A DNA stretch of 64,000 nucleotides from Ruegeria atlantica (GCF_013032505.1 NZ_WQCG01000001.1:620001-684000); one strand, 5' to 3'. Positions 34,896-45,388 are shown, counted from the first letter of the stretch. Notes: a model not told the origin generated them from the letters alone. Program-made: numbers and translations.

Positions 34896-35543
34896 TCACT
34901 TCTCGCGCAGCACTGCATCCTGTTTCAGGCGCGTCATGAAGGCCACCGAAATATGTTCTTTTAGCGCGTGTTCTGCCGCCTCTTCATCCCGTGCTGCGAT
35001 CGCCTCGACTATGCCCTTGTGTTCGCTCTGAGCAATCTCGCCACGGCCCTGAACCGCCAAGGATGTGGTGGCCATCAGCGCCATAGTGCGGTGAACAAGG
35101 TCCAGCTGTTGCACCAGATATCTATTGTGTGACGCCAAATGGATTTGTTCATGAAACCGCCTGTTGGCCCTCGAAAGCGCTGTTGGATCATCCACTAGTG
35201 CATCATCGGCGGCGACCATGTCCTGCAGCACTTTGATCTCTTCTTCGGTGGCGTGTTTCGCGGCCAGCTTTGCTGCCAACCCTTCCAGCTCACGCCGGAC
35301 GACGTAAAGCTCGGCCATTTGGTTGTGGTCAAGCGAAGCCACAATCAGGGATCGCCCGTCACGCTCCAGCAAGGACTGAGTTTCAAGCCGCTGCAACGCT
35401 TCGCGGATCGGCGTGCGGGACACGCCAAATCGCTCTGCCAGCTCACTTTCGACCAATCGGTCACCAGGCTTGTAAACGCCTACGTCAATTGCTTCGAGAA
35501 TTAGACTGTATGCGTCTTTATTGGGCTGTCTGGATTGGGGCAT
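34896..35543 (-). CDS. GntR family transcriptional regulator, FadR/FCD subgroup
   Basis: A 215-residue repressor-type protein. The N-terminal winged helix (about residues 10-70) contains GDRLVESELAERFGVSRTPIREALQRLE, and the C-terminal FCD helical domain (ELYVVRRELEGLAAKLAAKH, RRFHEQIHLASHN, EHKGIVEAIAARDEEAAEHAL) usually binds an organic acid with a metal. It is convergent with the glycosyltransferase gene (three bases apart) and divergent from the nucleotidase gene, with 100 bases between the starts. The likely target is itself and the divergent gene, but no operator stands out. Confidence 0.92.
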   Translation of the reverse strand: MPQSRQPNKDAYSLILEAIDVGVYKPGDRLVESELAERFGVSRTPIREALQRLETQSLLERDGRSLIVASLDHNQMAELYVVRRELEGLAAKLAAKHATEEEIKVLQDMVAADDALVDDPTALSRANRRFHEQIHLASHNRYLVQQLDLVHRTMALMATTSLAVQGRGEIAQSEHKGIVEAIAARDEEAAEHALKEHISVAFMTRLKQDAVLREK

Positions 35544-35643
35544 CGGGTGGTTTGTCTCCTCGTTCGGACATGTCTATCCGCCCCACCCCCTCGCAATCAA
35601 GTGTAGCATTGAAAACCGTGGCACGTCGGCCTAAACCCGAACC

Positions 35644-36288
35644 ATGGTCAAACCTTCCTTTACGCACGTCACCCAATGGGTGTTCGACCTCGACAACACG
35701 CTGTACCCGCCTCATATGCAACTGTTCGATCAGATCGAGGTTCTGATGACGGACTATGTGGTAAAGGCCATCGGCGTAGAGCGGGCAGAAGCGGATCGTC
35801 TGCGCTCGCACTATTGGCGGGAATACGGCACTACGCTGGCAGGGTTGATGGCCGAGCACGATCTGGACCCTGATCCTTATCTGCATGCCGTGCATCAGGT
35901 GGACATGAGCCATATGGACCCTGACGCCGAACTGGCCGACCACATCCGATCGCTGCCCGGTCGTCGCATCGTCTACACTAATGGCAGCGCGCCTTACGCA
36001 GAACGGGTGTTGGAAGCACGCGGCCTCGGCGGGTTGTTCGATGCGATCTACGGCGTGGAACATGCGGGCTATCGGCCAAAACCCGAGCAGGCCGCCTTCG
36101 AGACTATCTTTGCACAAGATGGAATCGACGCGGCCAAAGCGGCAATGTTCGAAGATGATCCGCGCAATCTGGCCGCCCCTCATGCAATGGGAATGCGCAC
36201 TGTCCACGTCGCACCTGAGCCGCATGAGGCCGATCATATCCACCACCATACCGACGATTTGACCGCGTTTCTGGCCCGCCTGCGATAG
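35644..36288 (+). CDS. HAD-superfamily pyrimidine 5'-nucleotidase
   Basis: A 214-residue HAD hydrolase of the SDT1/pyrimidine 5'-nucleotidase type, removing phosphate from pyrimidine nucleoside monophosphates. Motif I is WVFDLDNTLYPPHMQLF (about residues 13-29, the Asp pair), motif II lies in RIVYTNGSAPYAERVL, motif III Lys in HAGYRPKPEQAAFETI, and motif IV in AAMFEDDPRNLAAPHAMGM. The DNTLYP signature is diagnostic for the subfamily. No signal peptide. It is divergent from a FadR-type regulator and is followed by a small membrane protein gene 86 bases later. Confidence 0.92.
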   Translation: MVKPSFTHVTQWVFDLDNTLYPPHMQLFDQIEVLMTDYVVKAIGVERAEADRLRSHYWREYGTTLAGLMAEHDLDPDPYLHAVHQVDMSHMDPDAELADHIRSLPGRRIVYTNGSAPYAERVLEARGLGGLFDAIYGVEHAGYRPKPEQAAFETIFAQDGIDAAKAAMFEDDPRNLAAPHAMGMRTVHVAPEPHEADHIHHHTDDLTAFLARLR

Positions 36289-36374
36289 GCTGTCACACTG
36301 CGACGATCTGCACATTCTGCGGGTGCAGCATCGTCCCTATATGCGCCTCAGCGACGAACAGAATCGGAGACCCC

Positions 36375-36623
36375 ATGAGCGCGATCGAGATGCCCGGACG
36401 CCTGCCCATCTGGCAGCGCCTGTTGTTTGCAATTCCCCTGTTTGGATGGATGGCGCGCGATGTCGCGGATGCCAAGGGCGAAGATTGGGGATATACTGCG
36501 GCCGCGATATTCAGCATGTGGGGCTGTTCGGCCCTGTTGTTCGGTTTGCCGGGCCTATACATCCCAGCCGTAATGATGGTGCCGGTAATGTTCCTGATCC
36601 TCATTCTGATCTCTCGCGGCTGA
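36375..36623 (+). CDS. Small membrane protein of unknown function
   Basis: An 82-residue protein with two or three hydrophobic segments (about residues 16-30, 40-60 and 62-80) and a conserved-looking cytoplasmic loop ARDVADAKGEDWGYT. I do not recognise the family. The start at 36375 has GGAGACCCC just upstream (GGAG nine bases before the ATG). It lies between the nucleotidase gene and the UbiH-type gene, all on the plus strand, so it may be part of a short operon. Codon use looks like that of its neighbours, which supports a real gene. Confidence 0.7.
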   Translation: MSAIEMPGRLPIWQRLLFAIPLFGWMARDVADAKGEDWGYTAAAIFSMWGCSALLFGLPGLYIPAVMMVPVMFLILILISRG

Positions 36624-36699
36624 GACGCGGGACAGGATGTCACTTGGCACCCGATGCAGAACCGCACTAGGTTCTGCGCAACACTCGGAGGCCAAGGTC

Positions 36700-37896
36700 A
36701 TGAAAGACAGCTGTGACATCCTGATTTCCGGCGGAGGAATCGCCGGACTGACCGCTGCGGCGGCCTTTGGAACCGCAGGTTTCGACGTCGTTTGCGTCGA
36801 CCCGACCCCACCTGTCACCGAGCGTGACGTGGACGGTTCAGATTTGCGGACCACCGCGTTTCTCCAACCTGCACACGGGCTGCTGGAACAATGCGGCTTG
36901 TGGCAACGGCTGGACGCACACGCAGCCCCTTTGCAGATTATGCGCATTGTGGACGCCGGCGGTGACGTGCCCGAACCCCGCGTGGTGCGCGATTTCAACG
37001 CCGCCGATATTTCAGACCAGCCGTTCGGTTGGAACCTGCCCAACTGGCTGTTGCGGCGTGAGATGGTGGCGCGTCTGGCGGAACTGCCCAACGTCGATTT
37101 CCGCCCCGGTACAGGCACCGCCAGCCTGTTCACTCGCACAGTCGAAGCGCGCGTGGGGCTGAGTGACGGCAGTCGCATTCGCAGTAAACTGGTGGTTGCT
37201 GCAGACGGGCGCAGCTCCCCAATGCGAGAGGCCGCTGGTATCAACGTCCATACGACCCGATATGGCCAAAAGGCACTGGCCTTTGCAGTCACACACCCGA
37301 TTCCACACGACAACGTTTCAACTGAAATTCACCGCTCTGGCGGGCCGTTCACTCTGGTTCCCCTCCCCGACTGGCAAGGGCAGCCGTCTTCGGCGATCGT
37401 GTGGATGGAGCGCGGCCCCCGCGCAGTTGAGTTGCTGAACACCGAGCCCGAGTCGTTTGAGGATCAGATGACCGAGCGTTCCTGTGGGTTGTTCGGACCG
37501 TTGAAACTGGCTTCTCGCCGAACCATCTGGCCCATCATCAGCCAGTCGGCTGAACGTCTTTCAGGCGAACGTGTCGCGCTAATGGCCGAAGCCGCCCATG
37601 TGGTGCCCCCTATTGGCGCGCAGGGTCTGAACATGTCGCTGGGCGATCTGCGCAGCCTGCTAGATCTTGCACAAGCTCGCCCCGACGGCTTGGGCGATGC
37701 GCAGATGCTCGACGCCTATCATAAGGCCCGCCATACCGAAATCGAGATGCGCGTCAAAGGCATCGACCTGCTGAACCGCGCCTCGATGATCGAAGCGCGG
37801 CCGTTAAGGGACGTGCGGGCCATGGGTCTGAACGCTCTCTATTCCCTACCGCCCATTCGCAAGACGTTGATGCAAATGGGCCTCGGCGTACGCTAA
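36700..37896 (+). CDS. UbiH/UbiF-family FAD-dependent hydroxylase
   Basis: A 398-residue flavin monooxygenase of the ubiquinone biosynthesis hydroxylase family. The N-terminal FAD fold ILISGGGIAGLTAAAAFGTA (residues 6-25) is followed by VVAADGRSSPMREAAGI (the DG motif) near the middle and AEAAHVVPPIGAQGLNMSLGD near residue 310, the variant of the GDAAH motif common in alphaproteobacteria. It probably hydroxylates the benzoquinone ring of a ubiquinone precursor; which position is not evident. GGAGG is nine bases upstream of ATG 36700. A longer frame from 36637 is not supported. It converges on the aminotransferase gene with 11 bases between. Confidence 0.92.
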   Translation: MKDSCDILISGGGIAGLTAAAAFGTAGFDVVCVDPTPPVTERDVDGSDLRTTAFLQPAHGLLEQCGLWQRLDAHAAPLQIMRIVDAGGDVPEPRVVRDFNAADISDQPFGWNLPNWLLRREMVARLAELPNVDFRPGTGTASLFTRTVEARVGLSDGSRIRSKLVVAADGRSSPMREAAGINVHTTRYGQKALAFAVTHPIPHDNVSTEIHRSGGPFTLVPLPDWQGQPSSAIVWMERGPRAVELLNTEPESFEDQMTERSCGLFGPLKLASRRTIWPIISQSAERLSGERVALMAEAAHVVPPIGAQGLNMSLGDLRSLLDLAQARPDGLGDAQMLDAYHKARHTEIEMRVKGIDLLNRASMIEARPLRDVRAMGLNALYSLPPIRKTLMQMGLGVR

Positions 37897-37907
37897 GGCC
37901 CCGGAGC

Positions 37908-39035
37908 TCAAAGAACCTGATCCAACACACGTTTGAGACGTCCGATGGTACCGTCGACATCGTACAATTTGTCCAGGCCGAACAGGCCAACACGGAAAGT
38001 GCTGAAGCCTTCGGGTTCATCACATTGCAATGGCACACCTGCTGCGATCTGCATGCCCAAAGCGGCAAACTTCTTACCGTTCTGAACGTCCGGGTCCGCC
38101 GTATAGCTGACCACAACCCCCGGCGCACCAAATCCGTCTGCGGCAACCGAGACGATGCCTTTATCCCGCAGCATGGCCCGCACACCATCCCCCAATGCCC
38201 ATTGTGCATCGCGCAGTTTTTCAAACCCATAGTCACGGGTCTCGACCATCGTATCCCGGAACGCCTTTAACGCATCCGTTGGCATGGTTGCGTGATACGC
38301 ATGTCCGCCATTTTCATAAGCCTGCATAATCTGCCGCCACTTCTTCAGATCAACGGCAAAGCTGTCAGAAGTCGTCTCTTCCAACCGCGCCTCGCCACGC
38401 TCGGACAGCATGACAAGGCCTGCACAGGGCGATGCGCTCCACCCTTTCTGGGGGGCCGAGATAAGAACGTCCACTCCGGTCGCCTTCATGTCGACCCAGG
38501 CACAACCCGATGCGATGCAGTCCAGCACCATCAAAGCCCCAACCTCATGCGCCGCAGAAGCCATGGTTGTTACGTAATCGTCGGGCAGAATAACCCCTGC
38601 CGAGGTTTCCACATGCGGAGCGAATACGACATCCGGGCGCTGTTCATAAATTGCTGAAACAACCTCATCAATCGGTGCCGGGGCAAAGGGCGAAGGGCTG
38701 GAATTGCCCGTCTGCCGCGCCTTGAGAACCGTGGTTGACGCCGTAAGACTAGCGGATTCGATAATCTGGCTCCAGCGATAGGAAAACCAGCCATTCCGAA
38801 CGACCAGAACATTCGCGTTGCTCGCAAATTGCCGGGCAACGGCCTCCATCCCATAGGTGCCACCACCGGGGATTATTGCCACGCCATCTGCGTTATATAC
38901 ATCCTTCAGTAACCCAGAGATGTCGCGCATAACCTGTTGGAATTGAACCGACATGTGGTTCAATGATCTATCGGTAAAAACGACCGAGAACTCTTCGAGC
39001 CCAGAGGGATCAACGGTATCCAATAGCGCTGGCAT
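37908..39035 (-). CDS. Class V aminotransferase (alanine-glyoxylate / 2-aminoethylphosphonate-pyruvate type)
   Basis: A 375-residue PLP enzyme. PGGGTYGMEAVARQF (about residues 56-70) is the phosphate-side glycine loop, the PLP lysine is Lys197 in SAPQKGWSASP, and DCIASGCAWVDMKATGVDVL carries the cofactor-ring aspartate. The family includes serine-glyoxylate, alanine-glyoxylate and 2-aminoethylphosphonate aminotransferases; which one this is cannot be decided by eye. AAAGGAC precedes the ATG at 39035; an upstream ATG at 39050 is less likely. It is divergent from a HutC-type GntR regulator with a candidate operator (39178-39195) in the gap, suggesting ligand control. Confidence 0.9.
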   Translation of the reverse strand: MPALLDTVDPSGLEEFSVVFTDRSLNHMSVQFQQVMRDISGLLKDVYNADGVAIIPGGGTYGMEAVARQFASNANVLVVRNGWFSYRWSQIIESASLTASTTVLKARQTGNSSPSPFAPAPIDEVVSAIYEQRPDVVFAPHVETSAGVILPDDYVTTMASAAHEVGALMVLDCIASGCAWVDMKATGVDVLISAPQKGWSASPCAGLVMLSERGEARLEETTSDSFAVDLKKWRQIMQAYENGGHAYHATMPTDALKAFRDTMVETRDYGFEKLRDAQWALGDGVRAMLRDKGIVSVAADGFGAPGVVVSYTADPDVQNGKKFAALGMQIAAGVPLQCDEPEGFSTFRVGLFGLDKLYDVDGTIGRLKRVLDQVL

Positions 39036-39177
39036 GGTTTGTCCTTTCAAATTGTGTCAGCGGACTCACGACCCGGTTTAATCTGTCGCGACCTGTACTG
39101 AACCTGAATACCTGCCCCAAGGGAACCCGAAAACAAAATAATCAAATGACACATTGTTCGTCGAATTCGCTAATAAA

Positions 39178-39195
39178 TGACGCCAATTAGTGTCA
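39178..39195. promoter_or_regulatory. Candidate GntR operator between the aminotransferase and its divergent regulator
   Basis: TGACGCCAATTAGTGTCA is an interrupted palindrome; 14 of 18 positions match its own reverse complement. It lies 35 bases upstream of the regulator start at 39230. Additional half-sites TGACAC (39147-39152) and GTGTCA (39054-39059) flank it, the latter 19 bases upstream of the aminotransferase start. Dyad spacing fits GntR-family operators. Confidence 0.55.
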
Positions 39196-39229
39196 GTAGC
39201 CCTTTACACTTTGACGTGTTTCTGACCAG

Positions 39230-39967
39230 ATGCACTCACTTTGTGGAAGAAAGGTATTTCGACAGGTGAATGCGCAAAAGCGGATCAGTTTTCAAGTTGT
39301 ACGGGACGAAGTTAAACGGAGGATCGAAAGCCGCGTTTGGCCGCAGGGATCGCTTCTGCCAACCGAAACTCAGCTTGCCGAGGAATTCAATTGCGCCCGC
39401 GCGACGGTGAACCGCGCTTTGCGCGAGCTTGCCGATCAGGGCTTTGTCGAACGCAAACGCAAAAGCGGGACCCGCGTCAAAAAGGAACCCAGCAAGCATG
39501 CAAAGCTGGAATTTTCTTTAGCCCGTCAAACAGTTGAAAGCCAAAATGCAACCTATCGGTACTCGTTGGTTGAACGCAACGTGGTCGCAAGCCCCGGTTG
39601 GCTGGCCTCGCAGATCGGTGTTTCGGCGGACATTCGCGTTTTGCATGTCATTTGCATGCACTATGCAGACAACCGTCCCTTCCAACTGGAGGAACGCTGG
39701 ATCAACATAGATGCAGTGCCTGAAATCGAATATGCCGACCTAAGCTGTCACGGCCCGCATGAATGGCTTCTAAACGCCTCTCCGTTTACCGAAGCGGAAG
39801 TCGCCTTTTGTGCGATCTCAGCCGACGGACGTCTGGCGGAATTCATGGGGACAACTGCCGGGGCATCCATGATCCAGCTGGAACGCACAACCTGGAAGAA
39901 CGGCAACCCGATGGCTTTTGCCCGGATGACGCACCATCCGGGATATTGCATCCGCACACGGTACTGA
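39230..39967 (+). CDS. GntR family regulator, HutC/UTRA subgroup
   Basis: A 245-residue regulator with N-terminal winged helix (ISFQVVRDEVKRRIESRVWPQ, LPTETQLAEEFNCARATVNR, about residues 18-85) and a C-terminal UTRA ligand domain (LVERNVVASPGWLASQIGV, RPFQLEERWINIDAVPE, MGTTAGASMIQLERTTW). A GTG at 39266 is an alternative start that still keeps the whole DNA-binding domain. It is divergent from the class V aminotransferase and probably regulates it; UTRA domains bind small effectors such as sugars, phosphonates or histidine breakdown products. It converges on the Lrp pair with six bases between the stops. Confidence 0.9.
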   Translation: MHSLCGRKVFRQVNAQKRISFQVVRDEVKRRIESRVWPQGSLLPTETQLAEEFNCARATVNRALRELADQGFVERKRKSGTRVKKEPSKHAKLEFSLARQTVESQNATYRYSLVERNVVASPGWLASQIGVSADIRVLHVICMHYADNRPFQLEERWINIDAVPEIEYADLSCHGPHEWLLNASPFTEAEVAFCAISADGRLAEFMGTTAGASMIQLERTTWKNGNPMAFARMTHHPGYCIRTRY

Positions 39968-39973
39968 CCCACT

Positions 39974-40432
39974 CTATCCAATCGGGCCCGGCAGGCGTTC
40001 CTCGCTCAGTAGAACGTTGGCCTCGACATCTCCTGCGCCGGGCAAGGTCATGATCCGGCGGCGCAGGACACGCTCAAAATCCGACAAATCACGGGCAACA
40101 ACCCGCAGGCGATAGTCGTACAGACCCAGCACATGCTCGACCGTCTGAACTTCGGGAATCGCACTTACGGCACGCTCGAAATCCTCCAAACTGATCTGTC
40201 CCTTGCGTGCCAGTTTTACGCCAAGGAACACCGTCACGCCGAACCCCAAAGCCTCGGCGTTCAGGCGTAGCCTTCTGCCTTTGATAATGCCCGAGGTTTC
40301 CAGCCGTCGAATTCGCCGCCATGTCGCGGGTTGTGACAATCCCAGGTTACGCCCCAACGCCCCCGCGCTTAGCGAAGCATCCTGCGCCAGCGCGCGCAGT
40401 ATCTTTCGGTCAAGTTCATCCAGATCGGTCAT
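39974..40432 (-). CDS. Lrp/AsnC family transcriptional regulator (downstream member of pair)
   Basis: A 152-residue regulator. The helix-turn-helix (LDRKILRALAQDASLSAGALGRNLGLSQPATWRRIRRLE, residues about 6-45) is followed by the RAM ligand/oligomer domain (TVEHVLGLYDYRLRVVARDLSDFERVL). It is translationally coupled to the preceding Lrp-like gene: its ATG overlaps that gene's stop by four bases. The two proteins are clear paralogues and may form mixed oligomers, as in other tandem Lrp pairs. A likely ligand is an amino acid. Confidence 0.92.
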   Translation of the reverse strand: MTDLDELDRKILRALAQDASLSAGALGRNLGLSQPATWRRIRRLETSGIIKGRRLRLNAEALGFGVTVFLGVKLARKGQISLEDFERAVSAIPEVQTVEHVLGLYDYRLRVVARDLSDFERVLRRRIMTLPGAGDVEANVLLSEERLPGPIG

Positions 40433-40884
40433 ACCGGCAGGACCTCTTCGCTTTTGACCCGCGCGATGTGCATCAAGGCCTCGATATCCGCGATATGCGG
40501 CAGGGTCAGAATGCGGTCGCGGTAGAGTTGTTGGTAATGTGCCATGTCCCTGGCAATAACCGAGAGGCGCACATCTACCCGGCCCAGAAAGGTCTGCAAT
40601 TCGATCACCTCAGGCACCTGCCGGGCGGCCGCAGTGAATTCGTCAAACGCGCGGGCTTGCGTCTTGTCCAGTGTGACCCGCAGCGAAACCTCAACGGCGT
40701 ACCCAAGCGCCGCCCAGTCAATCACAGCCTCTTGCCCCAGAATGATCCCCGCCGCCTGCATCTTTTCGACCCGACGCCAGCAGACGCCCTGACTGATACG
40801 GCAACGTTCGGCCAGTTCTGCGGCGGTCAGACTGGGATCAGCCTGAAAGTGGCGCAGGATTCGGCGGTCTAAATCATCAAGCAT
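40429..40884 (-). CDS. Lrp/AsnC family transcriptional regulator (upstream member of pair)
   Basis: A 151-residue regulator with HTH residues about 3-45 (LDRRILRHFQADPSLTAAELAERCRISQGVCWRRVEKM) and a RAM domain (VIELQTFLGRVDVRLSVIARDMAHY). It is divergent from ilvC with 132 bases between the starts. A 13-base perfect palindrome AAGAATTATTCTT at 40910-40922 lies 26 bases upstream of its start. Lrp-type proteins often control branched-chain amino acid genes, so ilvC is a plausible target, but the evidence is positional. It is coupled to the second Lrp gene by a four-base overlap. Confidence 0.92.
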   Translation of the reverse strand: MLDDLDRRILRHFQADPSLTAAELAERCRISQGVCWRRVEKMQAAGIILGQEAVIDWAALGYAVEVSLRVTLDKTQARAFDEFTAAARQVPEVIELQTFLGRVDVRLSVIARDMAHYQQLYRDRILTLPHIADIEALMHIARVKSEEVLPV

Positions 40885-40909
40885 GAATTTTTCACGAATC
40901 TACAGTTTC

Positions 40910-40922
40910 AAGAATTATTCTT
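40910..40922. promoter_or_regulatory. Perfect palindrome in the lrp-ilvC divergent region
   Basis: AAGAAT-T-ATTCTT, a perfect 13-base dyad in an AT-rich stretch (40885-40945). It is 95 bases upstream of the ilvC ATG and close to the regulator start. Length and AT-richness suit an Lrp-type site, but the match to the enterobacterial Lrp consensus is only partial. Confidence 0.45.
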
Positions 40923-40998
40923 CATCTTTTTTACAAATACTCAAGGCCAACCCTATCGCCAATACACAGTCTGGCAGGTAAAACCCTCGGCAATCTAA

Positions 40999-42039
<1,041 letters not shown>

Positions 42040-42057
42040 TCCCGTCAGGCGAATGCG

Positions 42058-42087
42058 AAAGGGCGGCCCTTCTGGCCGCCCTTTTTT
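42058..42087 (+). terminator. Rho-independent terminator of ilvC
   Basis: GGGCGGCC (42061-42068) and GGCCGCCC (42074-42081) form an eight-base stem with a five-base loop, preceded by AAA and followed by six T residues. It starts 18 bases after the ilvC stop. Confidence 0.93.
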
Positions 42088-42112
42088 GTCCATACCCTAA
42101 GCCGAGACGAAG

Positions 42113-43015
42113 ATGGTCCAGCAACCCACATCCCGCGATTGGAGCGGCGTTATCACCCTTGGCCTGATCTGGGGCGGTACGTTCATGGTCGTTGCCATGG
42201 CTCTGGAAGGGTATGGACCTATCACCGTCGCCACCGCGCGGACGACGCTGGGCGCCGTGATGCTTCTGGGACTAATGGCGGCCACGAACCGCAAACTGCC
42301 CTCGGGGTCCGCTGCACTTTGGACCTCGGTCATCGTAATTGGCATTCTGTCATCCGCCCTGCCCTTTGTTTTGCTGAGTTGGGGTCAGCAATACGTACCC
42401 TCAGCCTTCGCGGGCCTGTCGATGGCCGCAATTCCGCTGATGGTGCTGCCTTTGGCTCATTTCTTCTCGGACGAGCCCCTGAACCTCAGGCGGTTGGTGG
42501 GCGTTACCCTAGGCTTTTGCGGCGCATTGGTGCTGATCGGCCCCGGTTTGGCACAGCTCGGCCAAGGGGCGGAACCACTGGCGCAACTGGCCTGCATCGG
42601 GGCAGCACTATGTTATTCCTTCGCGTCGATCTTCACCCGCCAATGCCCGCCCATTGACCCGGTGGTTCTGGCCGCTCTGACCTTGCTGGTAGGCGCAGTG
42701 ATCCTACTGCCAATCATGTTTGTGACCGAAGGCGTGCCGACCTGGGAAGGCACCCGTCCGAGCATTGCCATTATCGTCTTGGGACTGGTGCCCACAGCAT
42801 TCGCAACACTACTGCGCGTGTCTGTCATTCGCAGTGCAGGGTCCGTCTTCATGACACTGGTCAATTATCAGGTGCCGATCTGGTCGATGGTGTTCGGCGC
42901 GTTGGTGTTGTCCGAAGCTTTGCCGCTCCGGTTTTACGTGGCACTTGCCATGATCCTGACAGGGTTGGCCATCAGCCAGTGGTTCAGCCTTCGAAAGATG
43001 CTGACAGGCCGCTAG
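42113..43015 (+). CDS. EamA/DMT family transporter
   Basis: A 300-residue ten-helix exporter-type membrane protein with two EamA repeats ([20 protein letters not shown] at the start; [25 protein letters not shown] at the second repeat, about residue 155). The substrate is unknown; similar proteins export amino acids or their derivatives. Its stop overlaps that of the convergent glmM by four bases, with no terminator. It is not closely related at sequence level to the other DMT gene in the window (10826-11713). Confidence 0.9.
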   Translation: MVQQPTSRDWSGVITLGLIWGGTFMVVAMALEGYGPITVATARTTLGAVMLLGLMAATNRKLPSGSAALWTSVIVIGILSSALPFVLLSWGQQYVPSAFAGLSMAAIPLMVLPLAHFFSDEPLNLRRLVGVTLGFCGALVLIGPGLAQLGQGAEPLAQLACIGAALCYSFASIFTRQCPPIDPVVLAALTLLVGAVILLPIMFVTEGVPTWEGTRPSIAIIVLGLVPTAFATLLRVSVIRSAGSVFMTLVNYQVPIWSMVFGALVLSEALPLRFYVALAMILTGLAISQWFSLRKMLTGR

Positions 43016-44355
43016 CTTGTGACGGCTTCGACTTCAGCAACGATGCCATCAACAACCTGATTCAACAAGTCGTCGTCTTCGCATTCCGCCATTACACGGA
43101 TCAGAGGTTCTGTGCCCGATTTACGGATCAGCAAGCGCCCCTGCCCGTTCAGCCGTGCTTCGGCGTCAGAAATCGCAGCCTGCACGCTGGTTGCCTCAAG
43201 CGGGGCTTGTCCTTCGCCATAACGCACGTTCTTCAGCATTTGTGGAACGGTTTCGAACTGCACCGACAGTTCCGATGCATTACGGCCTGTATGAACCATC
43301 TCAGCCAGGAAATGGAGACCTGCCATCAGGCCGTCTCCCGTTGTCGCATAGTCGCTCATCACGATGTGGCCGGACTGTTCGCCGCCCAGGTTGAACCCGC
43401 CTTCACGCATACGTTCAACGACATAGCGGTCCCCGACGCCGGTCCGCTCCAGACGCAAACCGTGTTTGGTCAGATGCCTTTCAAGACCAAGGTTCGACAT
43501 GACAGTTGCAACCAGCGCACCCCCCTTGAGCCGTTCTTCTTTGGCCCAACTGGTCGCCAAAAGCGCCATTAGCTGATCGCCATCTGCGACTTGCCCGTGT
43601 TCATCGACCATGACCACACGGTCGGCATCACCATCCAGGCAAATTCCGACGTCCGCGCCATGAGCGACAACCGTTTCCGCAGCCAATTGTGGTTTGGTCG
43701 AACCGCAATTAAGGTTGATGTTCTTACCGTTGGGCGCAATCCCTACCGGGATCACTTCGGCACCCAATTCCCACAAAACCTCAGGCGCTGTACGGTGCGC
43801 AGCCCCGTTGGCACAATCCACCACTACTTTCAGCCCGTCCAAACGCAGGTCGCGCGACAGCGAGGACTTTACCCGCTCACCATACCGAAAACGCGCATCA
43901 TCCACGCGTCGGGCGCGACCGATATTCTGCGCTTGCGCGGGGCTAACGCCCTCTTCTATCAGACGCTCGATCTCGGCTTCTGCCTGATCGGACAGTTTGT
44001 ACCCATCCGGGCCAAAGAACTTGATGCCATTGTCTTCGGCAGGGTTGTGGCTGGCCGAAATCATGACCCCCAGATCAGCACGCATCGACCGTGTCATCAG
44101 CCCGACTGCGGGTGTTGGCACAGGCCCAAGAAGCAGCACATTCATACCTGTCGAGGTCAAACCGGCCGTCAGAGCGTTTTCCAGCATATAACCGGACAGT
44201 CTTGTATCTTTACCGATTACCACACGGTGAACGTCGGATTGGTCGCGGCGGAAATAGCGACCAGCGGCTGCACCGATGCGCAATGCCATTTCGGCCGTGA
44301 TTGGATGGGTATTTGCCGTACCCCTTACCCCATCGGTTCCGAACAGCTTGCGCAT
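43012..44355 (-). CDS. glmM: Phosphoglucosamine mutase
   Basis: Interconverts glucosamine-6-phosphate and glucosamine-1-phosphate for peptidoglycan and lipopolysaccharide precursors. The 447-residue protein opens [20 protein letters not shown], has the phospho-serine loop [16 protein letters not shown] (Ser102), the magnesium loop [13 protein letters not shown] near residue 240, and the sugar-binding GGEQSGHIV near 325. The C-terminal [14 protein letters not shown] binds the substrate phosphate. It is 34 bases downstream of folP on the same strand, a conserved folP-glmM arrangement. Confidence 0.96.
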   Translation of the reverse strand: MRKLFGTDGVRGTANTHPITAEMALRIGAAAGRYFRRDQSDVHRVVIGKDTRLSGYMLENALTAGLTSTGMNVLLLGPVPTPAVGLMTRSMRADLGVMISASHNPAEDNGIKFFGPDGYKLSDQAEAEIERLIEEGVSPAQAQNIGRARRVDDARFRYGERVKSSLSRDLRLDGLKVVVDCANGAAHRTAPEVLWELGAEVIPVGIAPNGKNINLNCGSTKPQLAAETVVAHGADVGICLDGDADRVVMVDEHGQVADGDQLMALLATSWAKEERLKGGALVATVMSNLGLERHLTKHGLRLERTGVGDRYVVERMREGGFNLGGEQSGHIVMSDYATTGDGLMAGLHFLAEMVHTGRNASELSVQFETVPQMLKNVRYGEGQAPLEATSVQAAISDAEARLNGQGRLLIRKSGTEPLIRVMAECEDDDLLNQVVDGIVAEVEAVTS

Positions 44356-44389
44356 AATATCACTCCGTCACTTCTTGCCTGTCTCCGCC

Positions 44390-45388
44390 TTACCGGACGG
44401 CAGCCCAAAGGCGCAAGGCCTGAGCCGTGTCTGCCACATCATGCACGCGCAAAATTTGAACGCCTTGGGACAATCCGGCCAGCCCTACTGCGATAGATCC
44501 CGGCGCACGGGCGTCCTTGCGCGGCTCTTTGCCAATTTGCCCGATCATACCTTTTCGGGACACGCCCAACAGTATCGGGCAGCCCAAACCGTGAAACAGG
44601 CTGATCCCCTGCAGCAAAGCCAGATTATGCGCCTCAGTCTTACCAAAGCCAATGCCCGGATCGACGATGATCTGATCTCGGTTCAAACCCAGTTTTTCCA
44701 GGCTATCTACCTGCCCCTCCAGGAAATCATAGACGTCCAGCAGGACATCCTCATAGGTCGGGTTATCTTGCATCGTGGCCGGATCACCCTGCATGTGCAT
44801 CACACAAACCGGCGCCCCAACTTCGGCACAAAAAGGCGCAAGCAACGGGTCATAGGTAAAGCCGGTGACGTCGTTGATCAGCCCTGCCCCGGCTTCCCAC
44901 GCGGCTTTGGCGACAGCGGACTTACGCGTATCTATGGATATCAACGCATCCGTACGGGACTTGATAGCTTCGATCAGCGGGCGGGTCCGGGCGATCTCTT
45001 CGTCTTCGGGAACAAAACTCGCTCCGGGTCGGGTAGATTCTCCGCCGATATCCAGAATGGTTGCGTCGTGTGACACCATCTGCTCGGCCGCAGATTGCCC
45101 GGCACTAACCGAGTTGTGCACGCCGCCATCCGAGAAACTGTCCGGAGTTGCATTCAGAATACCCATAATATGCGGGCGATCCATGGCAAGGCCCGCAACA
45201 TCGGCACGTGGACGCGTCAGTCGGTCCAGCGCATCGCTTGGTACATCCTGTACGGCAATGACCATTGGACGTTCTTTTCGGCTTAACCGTTCAACATGGG
45301 TAAACCAAAGCGGCTGGCCCGCTAATGGTACAGAACCCGACGGACGGTTAGGACCATGCTGAACCAGAGGTCGAAAATACGAGGTCAC
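44390..45388 (-). CDS. folP: Dihydropteroate synthase
   Basis: Condenses dihydropterin pyrophosphate with p-aminobenzoate in folate synthesis; the sulfonamide target. The 332-residue protein has MGILNATPDSFSDGG (about residues 75-89), DIGGESTRPGA and the C-terminal GVSRKGMIG and RVHDVADT motifs. An N-terminal extension of about 70 residues precedes the barrel, longer than in many bacteria; an internal start is possible but the first ATG overlaps the folB stop by four bases, supporting 45388. It lies between folB and glmM in one run. Confidence 0.95.
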   Translation of the reverse strand: MTSYFRPLVQHGPNRPSGSVPLAGQPLWFTHVERLSRKERPMVIAVQDVPSDALDRLTRPRADVAGLAMDRPHIMGILNATPDSFSDGGVHNSVSAGQSAAEQMVSHDATILDIGGESTRPGASFVPEDEEIARTRPLIEAIKSRTDALISIDTRKSAVAKAAWEAGAGLINDVTGFTYDPLLAPFCAEVGAPVCVMHMQGDPATMQDNPTYEDVLLDVYDFLEGQVDSLEKLGLNRDQIIVDPGIGFGKTEAHNLALLQGISLFHGLGCPILLGVSRKGMIGQIGKEPRKDARAPGSIAVGLAGLSQGVQILRVHDVADTAQALRLWAAVR

